64,000 nucleotides of DNA from Nectonema munidae (taxonomy: Eukaryota > Nematomorpha > Nectonematoida > Nectonematidae): positions 326,563 to 390,562 of the forward strand of contig JAUIRK010000728.1 in assembly GCA_030549495.1 (NCBI GenBank), given 5' to 3'. A model generated the notes under the pieces. The model saw nothing but the letters and a program-made list of their open reading frames with translations, did no database searches and was not told the origin of the DNA. The position numbers were made by a program, and so were the translations under genes. Shown here in pieces: positions 51,301-62,796 of this stretch (the first letter of the stretch is position 1; each line of letters begins with the position of its first letter).

Positions 51301-54300
51301 CGTTTTTAACCCAAGATTTGGTATATAGATTTCTTACATTTTAATCCTTGAAAGATTTTTTTACAGTTTATTCATATTTAAAAAGATTTATCTAAAATTA
51401 TTTAAATTTCTAAATTTTAAACAATAATGGATTCAAGAGACTTGAACTGGAGAACTTCTAGCCTAGAACCTAAGCTTTACTTATGCAAACTAAAAGTTTG
51501 TTAATATATAAACTTTTCCTTTATTTCTTTAAAAGTAAAATCCTTTGAAAAAACGAATTTTAATTATGATGACAATTTTAAAATACCAGAATATTGTTAT
51601 CGATTACGTGAAATTACAGATATCTTAATAATTTGTTCCATGTATTTAAATTAATCTAAATTCATGAAACTCATTCTGTTGAACGATAATATTTTTATCC
51701 AATCAACATTACATGTTCTGGCAAAAAACACATAATGAAAAATAATACTTGACTTGTTACTTGAAAACGAGAAAAAGGACTACTAGCAGATTTAGAAGAC
51801 TGGACAAAACATAAATAAATTGAAAACACAGAAGCAATCTTGATATTTTTAGTAAATGAACTACCCTAATTTTCTTCTTTCAATACATTTCATTAATCTT
51901 GGGTTTTCTTTACTAAGTCTAGGTTTATTTTTAATCTAATCTTTTTCTAAAATTCATAATAGTAACACTGCGGTAGACTCCTGCCGCTAAACGACCAGCT
52001 CCCTGAAACTAAAGTTTGTATTTGAATAAAGACTTTTCTTTATTGAGACCATCTCCCCCATTTGACGCGGTCCCAGCAGTCGTCTCAATAGGGTGAAAGT
52101 CTACTGTAGTATTACTCTTCATATTTCGTACTGATTTAAATTAACCCGTTATATCGGCCATAATAATCAGACGATATCTAATGTAAAGCAGAAGATTTGT
52201 ATTAAAAAGCATTGATAAACGCAGACGATTTTATTTTTAAGCAGAAGATTTGTATTAAAAAGCATTGATAAACGCAGACGATTTTATTTTTAAGCAGAAG
52301 ATTTGTATTAAAAAGCATTGATTAACGCAGACGATTTTATTTTTGTAAAGTCGACATATGTCAACTGTGGTCGATAACCGAAAGAAATTGACATTTATAA
52401 AAAAAAATCAGATTTTAACAGTTAAATTTTAATATCTAAAGTTATTGTGGTGAATCGGATGTGAAATTTTTTAGATCCGCGTATTCGGATGTCAGAATTA
52501 ATTTTTTTAGTGATGCAGATATCATAATTGCTATTCTAAGCAAGCGCAAGTTTTACACTCCTTAAAAATTTAGAAAAAAGATGTAATGTATATGTGTTAT
52601 CATAAAGACATGCTACCATAAAAATTTTGAATAAAGTAAAAATTAAATTTCGAAAAAAACTTTGCGGTAAAAAAACTCAAAAAAGAAAAATGTTTGAAAA
52701 TTGTGAATGTTGAAACCTAAATGATCCGCGGATGAGGATGTAAAAAATTTTGCCGATACATCTCTACTCTAAAGTAGCAGTCATTGAAGAGACTCAATGT
52801 GAGTATTTCAGACAAAATGAATCTTTAAATCCTTCTCAATTTACACATATTTTAATCATTTATAATTTTGCCTTATTTTTCTCTGTCCATACATGGTTTC
52901 TTTTCGGATAAATTTTAGAATGCTTATTCTATAAGTAATATAGAGAATACTTCTTTAACGTAATGCTTACCCTTGCCTTTAATAAGAAAATAATATACCA
53001 ACCCATGGGCCATTCTTTTTATGTGGTCATTAGTCCATCTTGAAATTAAAAAAATTTAAAAGAATTTTTCCTAACTTTTTCCAAACTTCAATTCAAACAT
53101 GAAAGTTTTGTTAAGTTGGATTAAAAAGGAGTGGTAAAAATCATGCAAAATAACTGCGGTCAATTAAAAAATAATAATTTTTGTCTAAGTATATCGAAAA
53201 AGGCATGTGTGTTGGCTGTTTATTGTATTACCATGCTTCTAAAGCTTTCATAGAACCGAATTTTAGTGGGCCGTGTAGCTTAAGATTATTTCCCCTTGAT
53301 TGAAATAAGTGTGAATTGGGCATCATTCAAACATCTTTTTCTCAAATACTATTTCTTTTTTTTTTAATATCAATGTCTTTCAAGCATTTCATTATAATTT
53401 GTATAAAAGGCCCAAATGTGCTTAGATAGTTTATGCGCATGCTTACATCTCCACATGTCAATATCATTCATTTATAAATGCTCTAATTGTGTGTAATAAT
53501 ATGTGAAAAATTAAGAAACTCAATTCGTACAAAGTTTATACTCAAAAAATCCCTTTGTTTTTATTCTCTTAATGCTCTTTTAAAAAGTTAGAAATTTTCG
53601 TATTTGTCTTCACACTGGATTTATGTACGCTATATACGCTTTTTATAATGTCAGAATTAAATTTTGAGTCTTCCAATTTATATCCTTTATGCTTAATTAT
53701 TTTAAAGTAGTATTTTTTATAACAAAACACTTATACTTTAAAAATACCTGAAAAGCAAGATTGCTGAATCGTAGAGAAAACATCCAATTCTGACTTCACT
53801 CCAAGAACTTATAAAAAAAACTCTATTTTTAACACAGGGGCCCATACTCAAAAAAATTTTGAGGGGGGGGGGGGAGAATTTTTTTAATATAATTTTCAAA
53901 ATATAGAAGAATTTTTGTATGTTGATTACACGACCGTTATTACCTGGCATTATACTTGCCTCTAATGCTGTTTATGTCAAGGTTGAGAATGAAGTTGAGC
54001 TTTAATTCTTTTATAAAATGCCTCATATGTGCGTCTCGTACAGCCTCTGAACTGTAAGTCTTTAGCTCTGCCTTCACCTGGGGGAGGGGAGGGGGTTGTT
54101 TAAAAAATGATATGGAGGCGAAAGCGAGTAACAGGCGCTTTAACCTAAAGCTCCGGGTAGAACAAACTCGATAGCCTTGGCTGGCTCTTGTTCTAGGAGA
54201 AAATAACTCCGATTCCAAATTACCACTGCCTTGTGGCTTTAGTACTTGATTGTATAAAGGCTAAAGGTTTCCAGTCCTCAATACAAATACTGGTTGGCGC

Positions 54301-57300
54301 CAGGAAGGGCATCCGTTCATAAAAATCACGCTCCACTATAACATGTAACAACAACTCCAAGAATGAAATGGCGTAGTTGTTGCAGGAAACTGGTTGACCG
54401 CGACTCTTTGGGAACAATAACCAGTCTCGAAGGCAAAATGGATGATGATGATGATGATGATACTTGCACTGTAAGCTTCCAATCCCACCATAACTCTAGA
54501 TAAATGCACTGATTATATCAAATCAAGTTACCCTGTTTGTATTGCATGACTACTTTCTAACTCAGTTATTTTTCCAATAGGTCACATTTAAAAGAATAAA
54601 TAATTTAGTCTCTGAATTCAGTTAAACTATTTTTGCTTTTTAATGGCTTAAAAAATGAAATATGCCTACTCATACTTCCCATTTTAATTTACTGCATTCA
54701 CGTTCTGGTGGGGAAGAGGAGCATAAGTGTCTTTTGTGTTCTGAAGTAACCCGGTAAGTTAAAAAGGCACTTGGAAATGAAGCACTCAAGTTCAGTAAAC
54801 AAAACGTCAAGCTGAACGATTTCAATAATCCAAGTTTGATAACCTAAGAATGTAAACATATCTGATGAGTTGGAAAATGTTCTTAATGAAGTCATTAAAA
54901 CAAACATCTTAAACTCTTGTTTATTTTCTGAGTTATGTAAAAAAAAATGGTTGAAAAGCGATACTATGGAAAGAAATATGTAAAATTTATTTATTGTATG
55001 CAATAAAGATACTATATATTTGATTTTGGGAATAAAAGACTTGATTGTTTCAATTATTTTTAGTTCCCTAACTTGTGTGTATTTTATTCGATTTATTTAA
55101 CTCTCTCAGTTACAGTAATCAATAGGGATAAGCCTTTTAAGCTTTAAATTATAGAGAATACTTTCTTATATATGCTATAAACAATATTTTTCCCGCTGAA
55201 TAATGTATAGGCTCTTGTTCAAATTACTGGCTACATTACTGCCTCTGATAAACAATAGCTCAAATTTTCATTTTTATATCAATGAAAAATTTTTTTTAAA
55301 TATTCTTTCTAACACTTTATTTTTTTATTATTTTTTTCTATTGCTAAGTAAAGTAAAGTTTTTTCAAACTTCTGATTTGGATTATAAAATTTTATTAGAT
55401 TCACATTTCAACTTCTTTTGCTTTAAAATCTCCTCCAACTCTCACTCCACGCTTCGTAACTCTACTAAAATGTTTTGCATTTCGGTTTTTGGAATCCTTT
55501 ATACTTGTTGATTGCCTTTATAATTCCAACCTTATCAAGGTTGTGCACATGAACATTCAAACCTGTATTTAAGATACCACCACTTAAGGAAACCATCAAA
55601 AGAGTTTATCAGAATAAATTGAGACTTGCAAAGTATTTAGTGTTACGGTTTTAAAAGAACTTTTTCAAAACGTTACTACTCTTGCATCTCCTTTTTAAAT
55701 TACTATTCTTCCGGTAAACAGATAATAAGATCCAGTTTCTTTTTTTGCGCCTTTAAAAGTAAAGTTAGATTTAACATCCTAGATTGAAAGAAGTTTTTTT
55801 GTTTTTTGCTGTAAAACTTTTTTTGTTTTTCATTACTTTTATTAATTGTATAACCTTTAATACATACTTTCTGCATTGACTATGCTTTAATCATATTTTA
55901 ATGGTGATAATTTACTTTAATTAATTCAAATAAATATTTTGTGCCCTGAAAGTTTTTGACTAAGAAACGTCTATGTTATTCTATCACAACACCTTAATGA
56001 AATAGCTTAATACTTTTAAACCAAATCTTTCTATGTGTAAAATGCTTAATCTTGAATAATTTTTTAGTACAATACTACAGAGTTATCCAACGATAAACTA
56101 AGCAAAAACAAATGAGTACATGTATTTTAATTTTGTTTAGCTAAAGCTCATTGATTGGGGTTTGGCCGAATTTTATCACCCTGGTCAAGAATACAATACA
56201 AGAGTTGCGTCAAGATACTTCAAAGCGCCTGAACTACTCGTTGAATACTTTGTATGCCTTTTACTCATTCAACGACACTACTTCTTGTGGATTTTTGAGA
56301 TTTCTACGAAATCTTTGCTGAAACCCCCTAACCCTATACCCACGCAGTCTTATCCACAGGAGCAATATGACTGAATTTGTGTCTTGAAACAAAGTTTTTG
56401 TTACTGAAAATTTTAAAGCATCTCTGAGAATTGATTTTTTGACTCTTATGTATGGCAATCTAAGCTTTTTTAAAATAAACTATTTTTAAACTATTTATTA
56501 TAATTTTTATTTTCTGATAAAGATTGCCTATGTGCAATCGAAAATTTAATAAATTTTCTTTTTACTATTAAAGTCTTTTTATTGAATTTTTATTAATGAT
56601 TAAGGTATATTAACAAATAAATTATACTGCATAAGTCGGATTAAAAGGCGCATGATGCGATGGTATTTGTTTTTATAATTTTAAGAATAACCCCTTTTTT
56701 AACTAAACAGCTGAGGCCTTGTGCTCAGTTAGTGGCTTTCCTCTGACTCTGCTGGAATTCCATTAATTAATCTGTTTCATAAGTTTTCTCTATGCAGGAG
56801 TAAAAAAGAGATTATGGTTTAGTAACTGACTGTTCCATTATACATAATCCACTATTCTCTACAATCCTAGAAGACGTTGCTTACCTAAATTTGGCACCGC
56901 GTTCAACACCGTACTATTTTTAAAAATGAATAGCTTGCCATTTGTTTGCTTTAGTTCTACGATTATTCTCTCGACATTTGGAGTTTTGGTTGTGTGTTTG
57001 CAGGAATTATTTTTCACAAAGATCCTTTCTTTCATGGCCATGATAATGATGATCAAGTGACTCTTTTTCTTTTTTCCTTCTTTTTCTTATACATTTTATA
57101 TCTCTTTTCAGTTAATAAAAATATCAAAAGTTCTTGGAACAGATGACCTATTTCAGTACTTATTCAAATACAAGATTGTCTTGAGTTCTCGTTTCAACGA
57201 AAAATTAGGACGGTATTTTTTATCTCATTGTTTTAAAAAAATTAATTGTTAAGAACACCATTTTATACTGATTTTGGTACACAAACAAAAAAAGGACATT

Positions 57301-60300
57301 TCTGGTGTGGTTTTTAGCCTTTTCCAGGATATTTGTCATTTCTCTGCTAATTATTATCAGCACTGATACTATCAAGTATCCAGCAAAAATAGCTATAATA
57401 ACAGGATGTGACCTTTCTAATGGTTTAAATGGTCAGTTCAAAAAGTGTACTCTTCGTAATTTTCGGATTTGTGCAAATTTACATTACAAAGTAAAGTTTT
57501 TTCAAATTTTTTTTGGAAATTTCTTTAGATGTAATTCGGTCATTTTGCATTCCACCTTCACCAATCATCGTATATTTGAGGATACGATTTTATTTAAACT
57601 ATTAGAAACAACAAAATTTTGTTCAATAAACTTTATCAGCTTATGTTTGTAGGAATTTTTGTGGTATGCGAATAGAATGTTTTATTACATGCTACTGTCA
57701 AAGCGCTTTTGCGAAATTAATATCTTATTACAATTGATATAGCCCCAATGTTCAATGCTGCAAGTAATTTGAAACAGAGTTTTCTACCGTATCCAATTTA
57801 AGCCAATTAATTCCACTGCCATCTTTAAATGACGCGGATTATTTGATTTTATATCAAATTATCTAATGTCCTTTGGTTTTCTGGGATCAAATGAGTTGAA
57901 TTCAAGGCATCATCTGAGTGATTTAAAAATGGCGATGTGTTCTAATTCATTAACATACCAATACCAAGAGAAAGTCCTAAAAATTTTGGAATCGCTGAAT
58001 TATAACAAAGCGATAACAAGAAAGGTGCTTCTCTTTTGAAAATATATATTGAGATAGCTGTAAATCTTTAGTTTTTCTTAATAAATGATTTGTTTAGGCA
58101 CTCACGTAAAAAATGGGAAAGATTTGTGTACGAAGAAAATAACGCTTTAGCATCTGATGTAGCTTTGGATTTTTTGGATAATCTTCTAATTTATGATCAT
58201 CAGTTAAGATTCACTGCCAAAGAAGCTATGGCGCATCCTTACCTTCAACCAATTGCCGATTTGAAAGGTTTATTCTTACTTCTCCATTTTTAAAATATTC
58301 AAATTCCTATCTTTATTTGAAACCATAACATTTAATTAACCTGCATTTTTATTTAAGTTGTCCAACAAGCTGCATTAACTTGTTGGCAAAGGAAACAATT
58401 TTGTTAATTTATATTAGAACAATATAACAGTTTTTCAATTACCATATCTAAGTTAACACCTAATCACCATACTAAGCACCACATGAAAATTATTGAATAC
58501 TATGAATATAATCGATTTTAGACTTATGACTTTAACATGCAGTGTGTGATATTATTATTATTCAATCGTTGCTCGAGATCTTTTGAATAGGCTCTAGACA
58601 ATTTCTATGCTCTTCATATGAAGGACCGAAATATATCTGATTCGCTATTTCTCCATAAAACCACGGAAATCAATCTTATATAACTGCGTCAAGGTGTTCT
58701 AAGATGTCACTAATAAAGTTACCAACAAGTAAATATGTACATGTTTGTTGTATATCAAGTGAATGGCTTTCTTTTGGGTCATGAATATATCATAGCACAC
58801 ATATGGCCTCAATTTTCCAAACTATAAGTAATATATGGTAGAATTGATGCCTTATTATGAGTGGGCAATTTAACTTTAGTAATCAATATATGCCTACAGC
58901 TTTTCAATTTGCCTAAAATACAACCTAGTTTTTAAAGGCATAGAATTTATGCTTTTTCATACCTAATATATTTATCAATGATTAGACCAAGTAGATTGAA
59001 TTCTGAAATAAAGTCAATGTTCGGATGCTTTGCATTAATATTTAGTGAATAAGATACCCTCGCTTTTCGAAATATCAACTTTGAAATGATTTCTTCGAAA
59101 ACATCAAAGAAACGTGAGATATAGATCAATATGGGTAAAAATGGTAACATCCTCTGCATATATGAAAACTCCGTGAAAAGTATACTTGAACAAATCATTA
59201 ATGAAAATTGTAAATAATAAAGGCCTTAAGGTAGAACCCAAAAACTACAAAAATCGTGTACATTGATATCGACTTAATTATAAGATTAAGAGATATGATA
59301 TTAAACCCATATTGAATAAGTTTATCGAAGGGTAAGAAATTGAGTCAAATGCTCTGGAAAGATATAAAAATTGAAAACAACCGGTTTTGGTATTTAAATG
59401 ATCCATATTTGAAATATGTCGGTAATTACAGGATCATGCCTTACTGCCTTTTTGAAAATACGTGTTACCTTAGAAAACTACAACATTTGGAAAAAGGAAA
59501 CTCTATACTTGACTTAAATCCAATTAAAAATGATATAGGAATAAGAGATACTATAAATATCTTCAGATTCGGTATTAGTAATTCTAAATTTATAAGAATG
59601 GAATGACGTTATGTTCAAAATTTTGTTTCTTTTTTACAAGTACCAATTTGAGCAAGTTAACTGAAGATTATATTGCGAAGCTTTTCAGACAAACTTTTAA
59701 ACAAAAGGTTCACGAAACATTAAGATGACGATAAATGTTGTAAAGAATTCGTTCTTTATTAATTATAACCACGATTCAAGCGAAAATCTTCAAAAGACAT
59801 ACTGCACCACAATATGAAGAGTAAAAATTTATTGAATAAAGTAGTATAGATCAGAGAAATTTCATACAAATTGAAATTATACATATTTGGAGAGGATTCA
59901 TTTAACCAAGTTTCTTGAGAACCCATCACTCTTATAAGGGCTATCTATGCAAATAACAAAGATCCTTAAATTTGGTGTTGAGCGATTGACACTTCAAATA
60001 CATCAATATACAGTTTTTATAAAAAAAAAATGAATCTCATTTTAAGAGTTACACTAAACACTACAAAAGGATCTTCATATAAGATAAATAAAATGGCGCA
60101 TATTATTTATCCTTCATGAGAAAAAGGAGTGTCGACTTTAACAAGATTCAAAGCATCTTTGTAACAAGCACAACTATGAAAATCAGCAAAATGCTTGCTA
60201 TTGTTAACCTTTAGCATCTCAACTAGAACAAGATATATTATTTTTACACGATTTAAAAGTGTGTCCATAACTAAAACATTTTGTGCAATATCTTACACAA

Positions 60301-62796
60301 TAAAAATGATATAACCTTGCTTTTCTATATTCTAAATATGTAAAAAATTCATATTGACATTTAAAAATATTGAAAATTACAATTTTCATTTTATCGTAAG
60401 TTGTTATCCTTTAGAAAATATTACCTTCTTAAACTGAACATTTTTAGAAAGAGGTTCAACTTGTATATTTTTGTGATAAATCGTGGATAAGATCTCAATA
60501 TCAACCTTTGACTAACATTTGGGTTAAAAACGAAATCCTCGATTTAACTTCTAAAAAAGCTTCTCTATTTCACTGTCAATCTTAGAGCTTTCTCTGTTAG
60601 GGAAGGTGAATTTTATTGAGCTTGAACTTTGCTAAAACATTATTATCAGGTACACGTTTAAACTCTAATTTTAGAACATTTAAATCATTTTTGCTACAAC
60701 ACAACTTTGTTTTTATTATTAATGAATTTGAAATTTAGCTACGCCAACGTATCTTTTGACATTGATTTTGTTATTCCTTGAATAATTTCAATTGAAGATC
60801 TCAGCTACTTATTTCTTCTTTAATTTCAACTTTTCTATCAATGCAGCTAGTTTGATTGACAGCATACTCAAGAATTGAATTAAGTCTTTCTTAGTTGCTA
60901 TATACCATTTATGAAGTTTTTCATACCTTTAGTCATTTTGTTACCGATCAAATTTACATTATTATTATTTCACTTCTTTAACTCAAATATTTGCACCTAT
61001 AGAAATGTTTACTTTTTTCCGATATGTTTTTAGTTTTAAATGTAAAAAAAAGTTATATACTCTTTTGTGTATCCAATGCTTTGGTTCAGACATTGTGCAT
61101 ATGTATGTATAATGAAGAAATTTTTATTAAAATTATAAAATAATTTTTTACCTGAGTTTTTCCTGATCACATTTTATTAAGTGATCTGAAGTATTGTTCA
61201 AGCTGTCTTCTTTTAATGCTATAGCAAGGTTTCATCTTCTACAATTGCTTACTTTCCCTCTAAAATATCCAACCCACCTATGTTTTCATTGTAAACTTTT
61301 ATGGATTTGGGATAATTAAATTTGATACATTTTTTTAAATTTTCTGCAAAACCTTGAACAGCTTTTGATTGGTTCACTTTCTTAGAGAGAGAGAGAGAGA
61401 GAGGATAGCACATTTACTTGCTTATCATTCCATAAAGTTAGTTTTACTTTGAACGTTTCATTTTGTCTTTATGGTACCTCTTTCCAATTTTAGCATTCTT
61501 TGTTACGTAGTGTTCCTGCTGGAAAAATATTCATAGCATCAGTCAAATGAGTGAATAGATTTATAGACGGAAAATAATCATCCATTGTAAAATGGAAAAT
61601 ATCAGTTTTATCATATTTTTCTTTCAGTTTAGCTCGCATATAATAGACAATATTTCTTGAAGAACCAAAATCTGTATTCTGTAGTATCTGTAGGTTTTTC
61701 ACAAAAACCTGAGTAAGGCTAAAAAAGTTAGGAACAATAACCATTGTTTGTACAAAGACACCACATTTTGAATCTGAAACGAATAGCTTCTAATTTGCCT
61801 CTAATGAACTGTTTGTCCGTGTCTTCCGTATTATGCTATCGTACTTTCGACTACTGAAAGCTTGTGGCTTTCACGAATGATTCATTCAAATCTTTTATTT
61901 CTTCCAAATGCTCTTCATGAATGATGCCAAAGTTGAAAATGCAAATTCGAGTTTTTGGATTGACGCCTTTTTCAATTGCTTCTTTTATCTTCAATGACAT
62001 AAGATTACGTAAACTACATTTGGAGTGAATGTGATGTGAATTCTTAGCCATGAAAATACGTTATGCAGTCCAATGATTCATTGAATAAACACTAAAGTTT
62101 ACGAATTTTAAATTATTTATCTCCCATAGAGTTTTCATTATTCTCCCAAATAATAGAACCACAAATAATGTTACACTAGCGGAGGTGAGAATAAATTTAG
62201 GCAAAATAAAGAATTTTCTAAGTATTGAAAGATTTGCTAATATAGGACAAAATGATCAAGCAGCGCTTTTGTCTTTCCTGACAATGGAATACAACCTATC
62301 TGATAAAACTTGAATATGTGAATTATGTGTTAAGAAAGTATCTAAAAGCAAGCCCTTCACAAAGGGTTTTCCACACTTAAATTTTTTAAAGATGGAAAAT
62401 TACTGGACATAATTTATGTAATTACTTAGTTGCAAGTTTATTTTATAGTGAACGTCGTAATTTAAAGTTTTAATTTTATTGATAAAAACTATTTTAAAAT
62501 TCGTTTATAAATAAATTTAAGAAGTTCAATAAAAAAAAATCGTATCCCCCTTCTAAAATAATCTCCTAGTCACCGGCCTGCCTGTAAGTACATATATTCT
62601 ACATACACGTGGTAACGTTGGTGTTTAAGTTTTGTTCAAATTATATTTTTTGTACTTTTTTTTAGCCTCTAGAGATGAGACAGCAGTTAATTCTGACTCA
62701 GCTTCTACACTCGTTCAGCAGCAACAAAAGCCCTCCTTGTTGAATAACGGCATCAATCCTAAGTCTATATCTAGTATCTCTACACCCAACAGTTAA
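39395..62796 (+). CDS. CSNK2A: casein kinase II catalytic (alpha) subunit, ten coding exons, 384 aa
   Basis: Exons 39395-39516, 46882-47002, 47071-47172, 47237-47287, 50894-51037, 56141-56251, 56955-57056, 57112-57212, 58098-58267 and 62666-62796 sum to 1155 nt, all GT-AG and in phase. Residues: [15 protein letters not shown]-terminal segment; Gly loop [10 protein letters not shown] (52-61); Lys78 in VIKILK; basic cluster KKKKIKR (84-90) with Glu91; [10 protein letters not shown] (Asp166); [10 protein letters not shown] with the CK2-specific DWG (185-187); [22 protein letters not shown]-type and [17 protein letters not shown] end. All catalytic residues are present, so an active, nucleus/cytosol acidophilic Ser/Thr kinase pairing with CK2 beta is expected. 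Odd: divergence from this very conserved family (three-residue insertion before VIKILK, APE instead of [17 protein letters not shown], a Ser/Gln-rich tail). It may be a second paralogue. Confidence 0.95.
40067..40403. mobile_element. hAT-type MITE with perfect 8-bp target duplication (CK2 alpha intron 1)
   Basis: Ends CAGTGCCCGCGCTA (from 40067) and TAGCGCGGCACTG (to 40403) are inverted copies with one base indel. Both flanks are cttccagg (40059-40066 and 40404-40411), an exact 8-bp duplication diagnostic of hAT insertion. The interior has two long G runs (40324 onward and 40357 onward) and no coding capacity. The intact duplication suggests a recent insertion. Confidence 0.92.
40405..42700. 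other. CK2 alpha intron 1, middle part
   Basis: Mostly AT-rich. The stretch 41230-41480 is less AT-rich and has a short minus-strand frame (41308-41394, [14 protein letters not shown] at its end) followed by AATAAA-like sequence, possibly a processed pseudogene scrap. The segment 41931-42031 duplicates LINE sequence from 36568-36670. Otherwise nothing was identified. Confidence 0.35.
41931..42031 (-). repeat. LINE RT fragment nearly identical to 36568-36670
   Basis: About 100 bp match 36568-36670 with one visible base difference (attataca versus attataga). The surrounding sequences differ. On the minus strand it covers the LINE block SKVVAVLK. Confidence 0.85.
42707..45274 (+). mobile_element. 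pogo/Tigger-type DNA transposon, 2.57 kb
   Basis: The left end CAGTTAAACCTC... with a cgaccactctctaatttgac subterminal block is matched at the right by inverted ccacctctctaattcaacc, agtggtcgatttaaag and terminal ACTA. TA dinucleotides flank both ends (42705-42706, 45275-45276), the pogo target. It contains one decayed transposase gene. It is inserted in CK2 alpha intron 1 in the same orientation as the gene. Confidence 0.85.
43642..45125 (+). pseudogene. Tigger/pogo transposase, frameshifted
   Basis: Segments in order: 43642-43860 with [17 protein letters not shown] and QRQLSEIF (first CENP-B-type helix-turn-helix); 43861-44077 with [13 protein letters not shown] (second DNA-binding half) and stops; 44078-44683 catalytic domain; 44610-45125 C-terminal acidic tail after a frame change. 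Catalytic triad: [16 protein letters not shown] supplies the first Asp and [10 protein letters not shown] the third, but the middle LLDNAxxH reads LFLHNATAH, His in place of Asp. With that change and the broken frames the enzyme cannot be active. Confidence 0.85.
45275..46881. other. CK2 alpha intron 1, 3' part
   Basis: AT-rich. Short open frames at 45190-45808 extend out of the Tigger end and have no domain. The acceptor is a strong T tract ending at 46881. Confidence 0.4.
47383..47567. mobile_element. piggyBac-type MITE (47406-47543) seated at the centre of a palindrome
   Basis: TTAACCCATTTACGGCCA (47406) is inverted at the right end, ending in TTAA (47540-47543). Outside the TTAAs the flanks tgaaacgactagtgtgggat and its inverse continue as inverted repeats, so removing the MITE leaves a roughly 50-bp palindrome with TTAA at its midpoint. 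It lies in CK2 alpha intron 4. The interior nearly equals that of 16506-16639. Confidence 0.85.
48281..49436. repeat. 1.1-kb segment bracketed by 28-bp direct repeats
   Basis: tgccaatctacttatacttt plus attat occurs at about 48289 and 49415, each preceded by tacctctt. The bracketed segment contains a hAT-like MITE and otherwise unassigned sequence. It could be a duplication or the footprint of a larger insertion in CK2 alpha intron 4. Confidence 0.5.
48507..48753. mobile_element. hAT-like MITE, AGGGGCGYACAT ends
   Basis: The left end taggggcgcacat and right end atgtacgcccctg are inverted copies. Subterminal ctcaaaattattgaggg and attgagagggggtggg blocks are typical of G-rich MITEs here. The 8-bp flanks match only partly, so the target duplication has decayed or is not recognised. 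Confidence 0.6.
51963..52115. mobile_element. short TA-flanked MITE in CK2 alpha intron 5
   Basis: gtaacactgcggtagact at the left and agtctactgtagtattac at the right are inverted copies with three mismatches. The interior has cgaccagctccctg and gagaccatctccccc, pogo/Tc1-like in style. No ORF. Confidence 0.6.
52141..52380. mobile_element. piggyBac-type MITE, copy 4, with internal 53-bp triplication
   Basis: The left end TTAACCCGTTATATCGGCCA starts at TTAA (52141-52144). The right end tggtcgataaccg matches copy 2 but its TTAA is lost. A 53-bp unit beginning aagcagaagatttgtatt recurs at 52186, 52239 and 52292 (almost identical), where copy 2 has one unit. Confidence 0.85.
52449..52766. mobile_element. 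second copy of the tagagatgtat-type MITE
   Basis: gaatcggatgtgaaatttttt at the left and gccgatacatctcta at the right correspond to the ends of 16226-16700. The gatccgcggatgaggatgtaaa block is shared with that copy. The left terminus is eroded. Confidence 0.6.
53835..53900 (+). mobile_element. left-end fragment of the G-rich hAT-like MITE
   Basis: caggggcccatactcaaaaa followed by ttttgagggg and a G run of about 12 aligns with the first 60 bp of 48507-48753. No partner end was found nearby. Confidence 0.45.
53944..54077 (-). other. coding-like exon candidate inside CK2 alpha intron 5, opposite strand
   Basis: Between an acceptor-like cccctcccccag and a donor-like gccag|gtaata, the minus strand reads [20 protein letters not shown] then [20 protein letters not shown] with no stop. 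A second snippet 140-190 bp downstream on the same strand reads [16 protein letters not shown] before another cag|gta. I recognise neither; they may be mobile-element coding pieces, as an RTE-like tail adjoins. Confidence 0.25.
54130..54461 (+). mobile_element. RTE-type LINE or SINE 3' tail ending in (ATG)n
   Basis: ggcgccaggaagggcatccg (54296-54315) is a conserved string in the 3' tails of RTE-related LINEs and the SINEs they mobilise. The segment ends in an (ATG)8 run at 54438-54461, the expected microsatellite tail, giving plus orientation. GC is much higher than the surrounding intron. No RT coding sequence is attached. Confidence 0.6.
54462..56140. other. CK2 alpha intron 5, 3' part
   Basis: AT-rich. 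A 101-codon minus frame at 54698-55003 has balanced composition in its last 50 codons but no recognisable motif. Nothing else was assigned. Confidence 0.35.
58940..59345 (-). pseudogene. non-LTR retrotransposon reverse transcriptase relic 2
   Basis: On the minus strand: [34 protein letters not shown], then [10 protein letters not shown] in place of the YADD(D) catalytic box (Ala-Glu instead of Ala-Asp), and further on [15 protein letters not shown] (family FKFLGxxID). Multiple frameshifts. It sits in CK2 alpha intron 9 in antisense orientation. Confidence 0.72.
59346..61380. other. CK2 alpha intron 9, middle part
   Basis: AT-rich with no supported feature. Weak LINE-like similarity may continue leftward from the RT relic to about 59650. 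Confidence 0.35.
61384..61403. repeat. (AG)10 microsatellite
   Basis: Uninterrupted AG repeat in CK2 alpha intron 9. Confidence 0.95.
61490..61850 (-). pseudogene. piggyBac-type transposase relic 4
   Basis: Minus strand: [20 protein letters not shown] (family KPxxxGFKxW), then in another frame [20 protein letters not shown] (catalytic DNYFTS motif, Asn changed to Asp) and [11 protein letters not shown] (GTxRxxR). It is the middle third of the protein only; the 66-codon frame upstream (61851-62051) shows no family motif. Confidence 0.7.

Noticed and set aside
57305..57652. 115-codon ORF in CK2 alpha intron 8
   Set aside because: Hydrophobic AT-rich translation, no start context or homology, inside an intron whose borders are well supported by flanking kinase exons.
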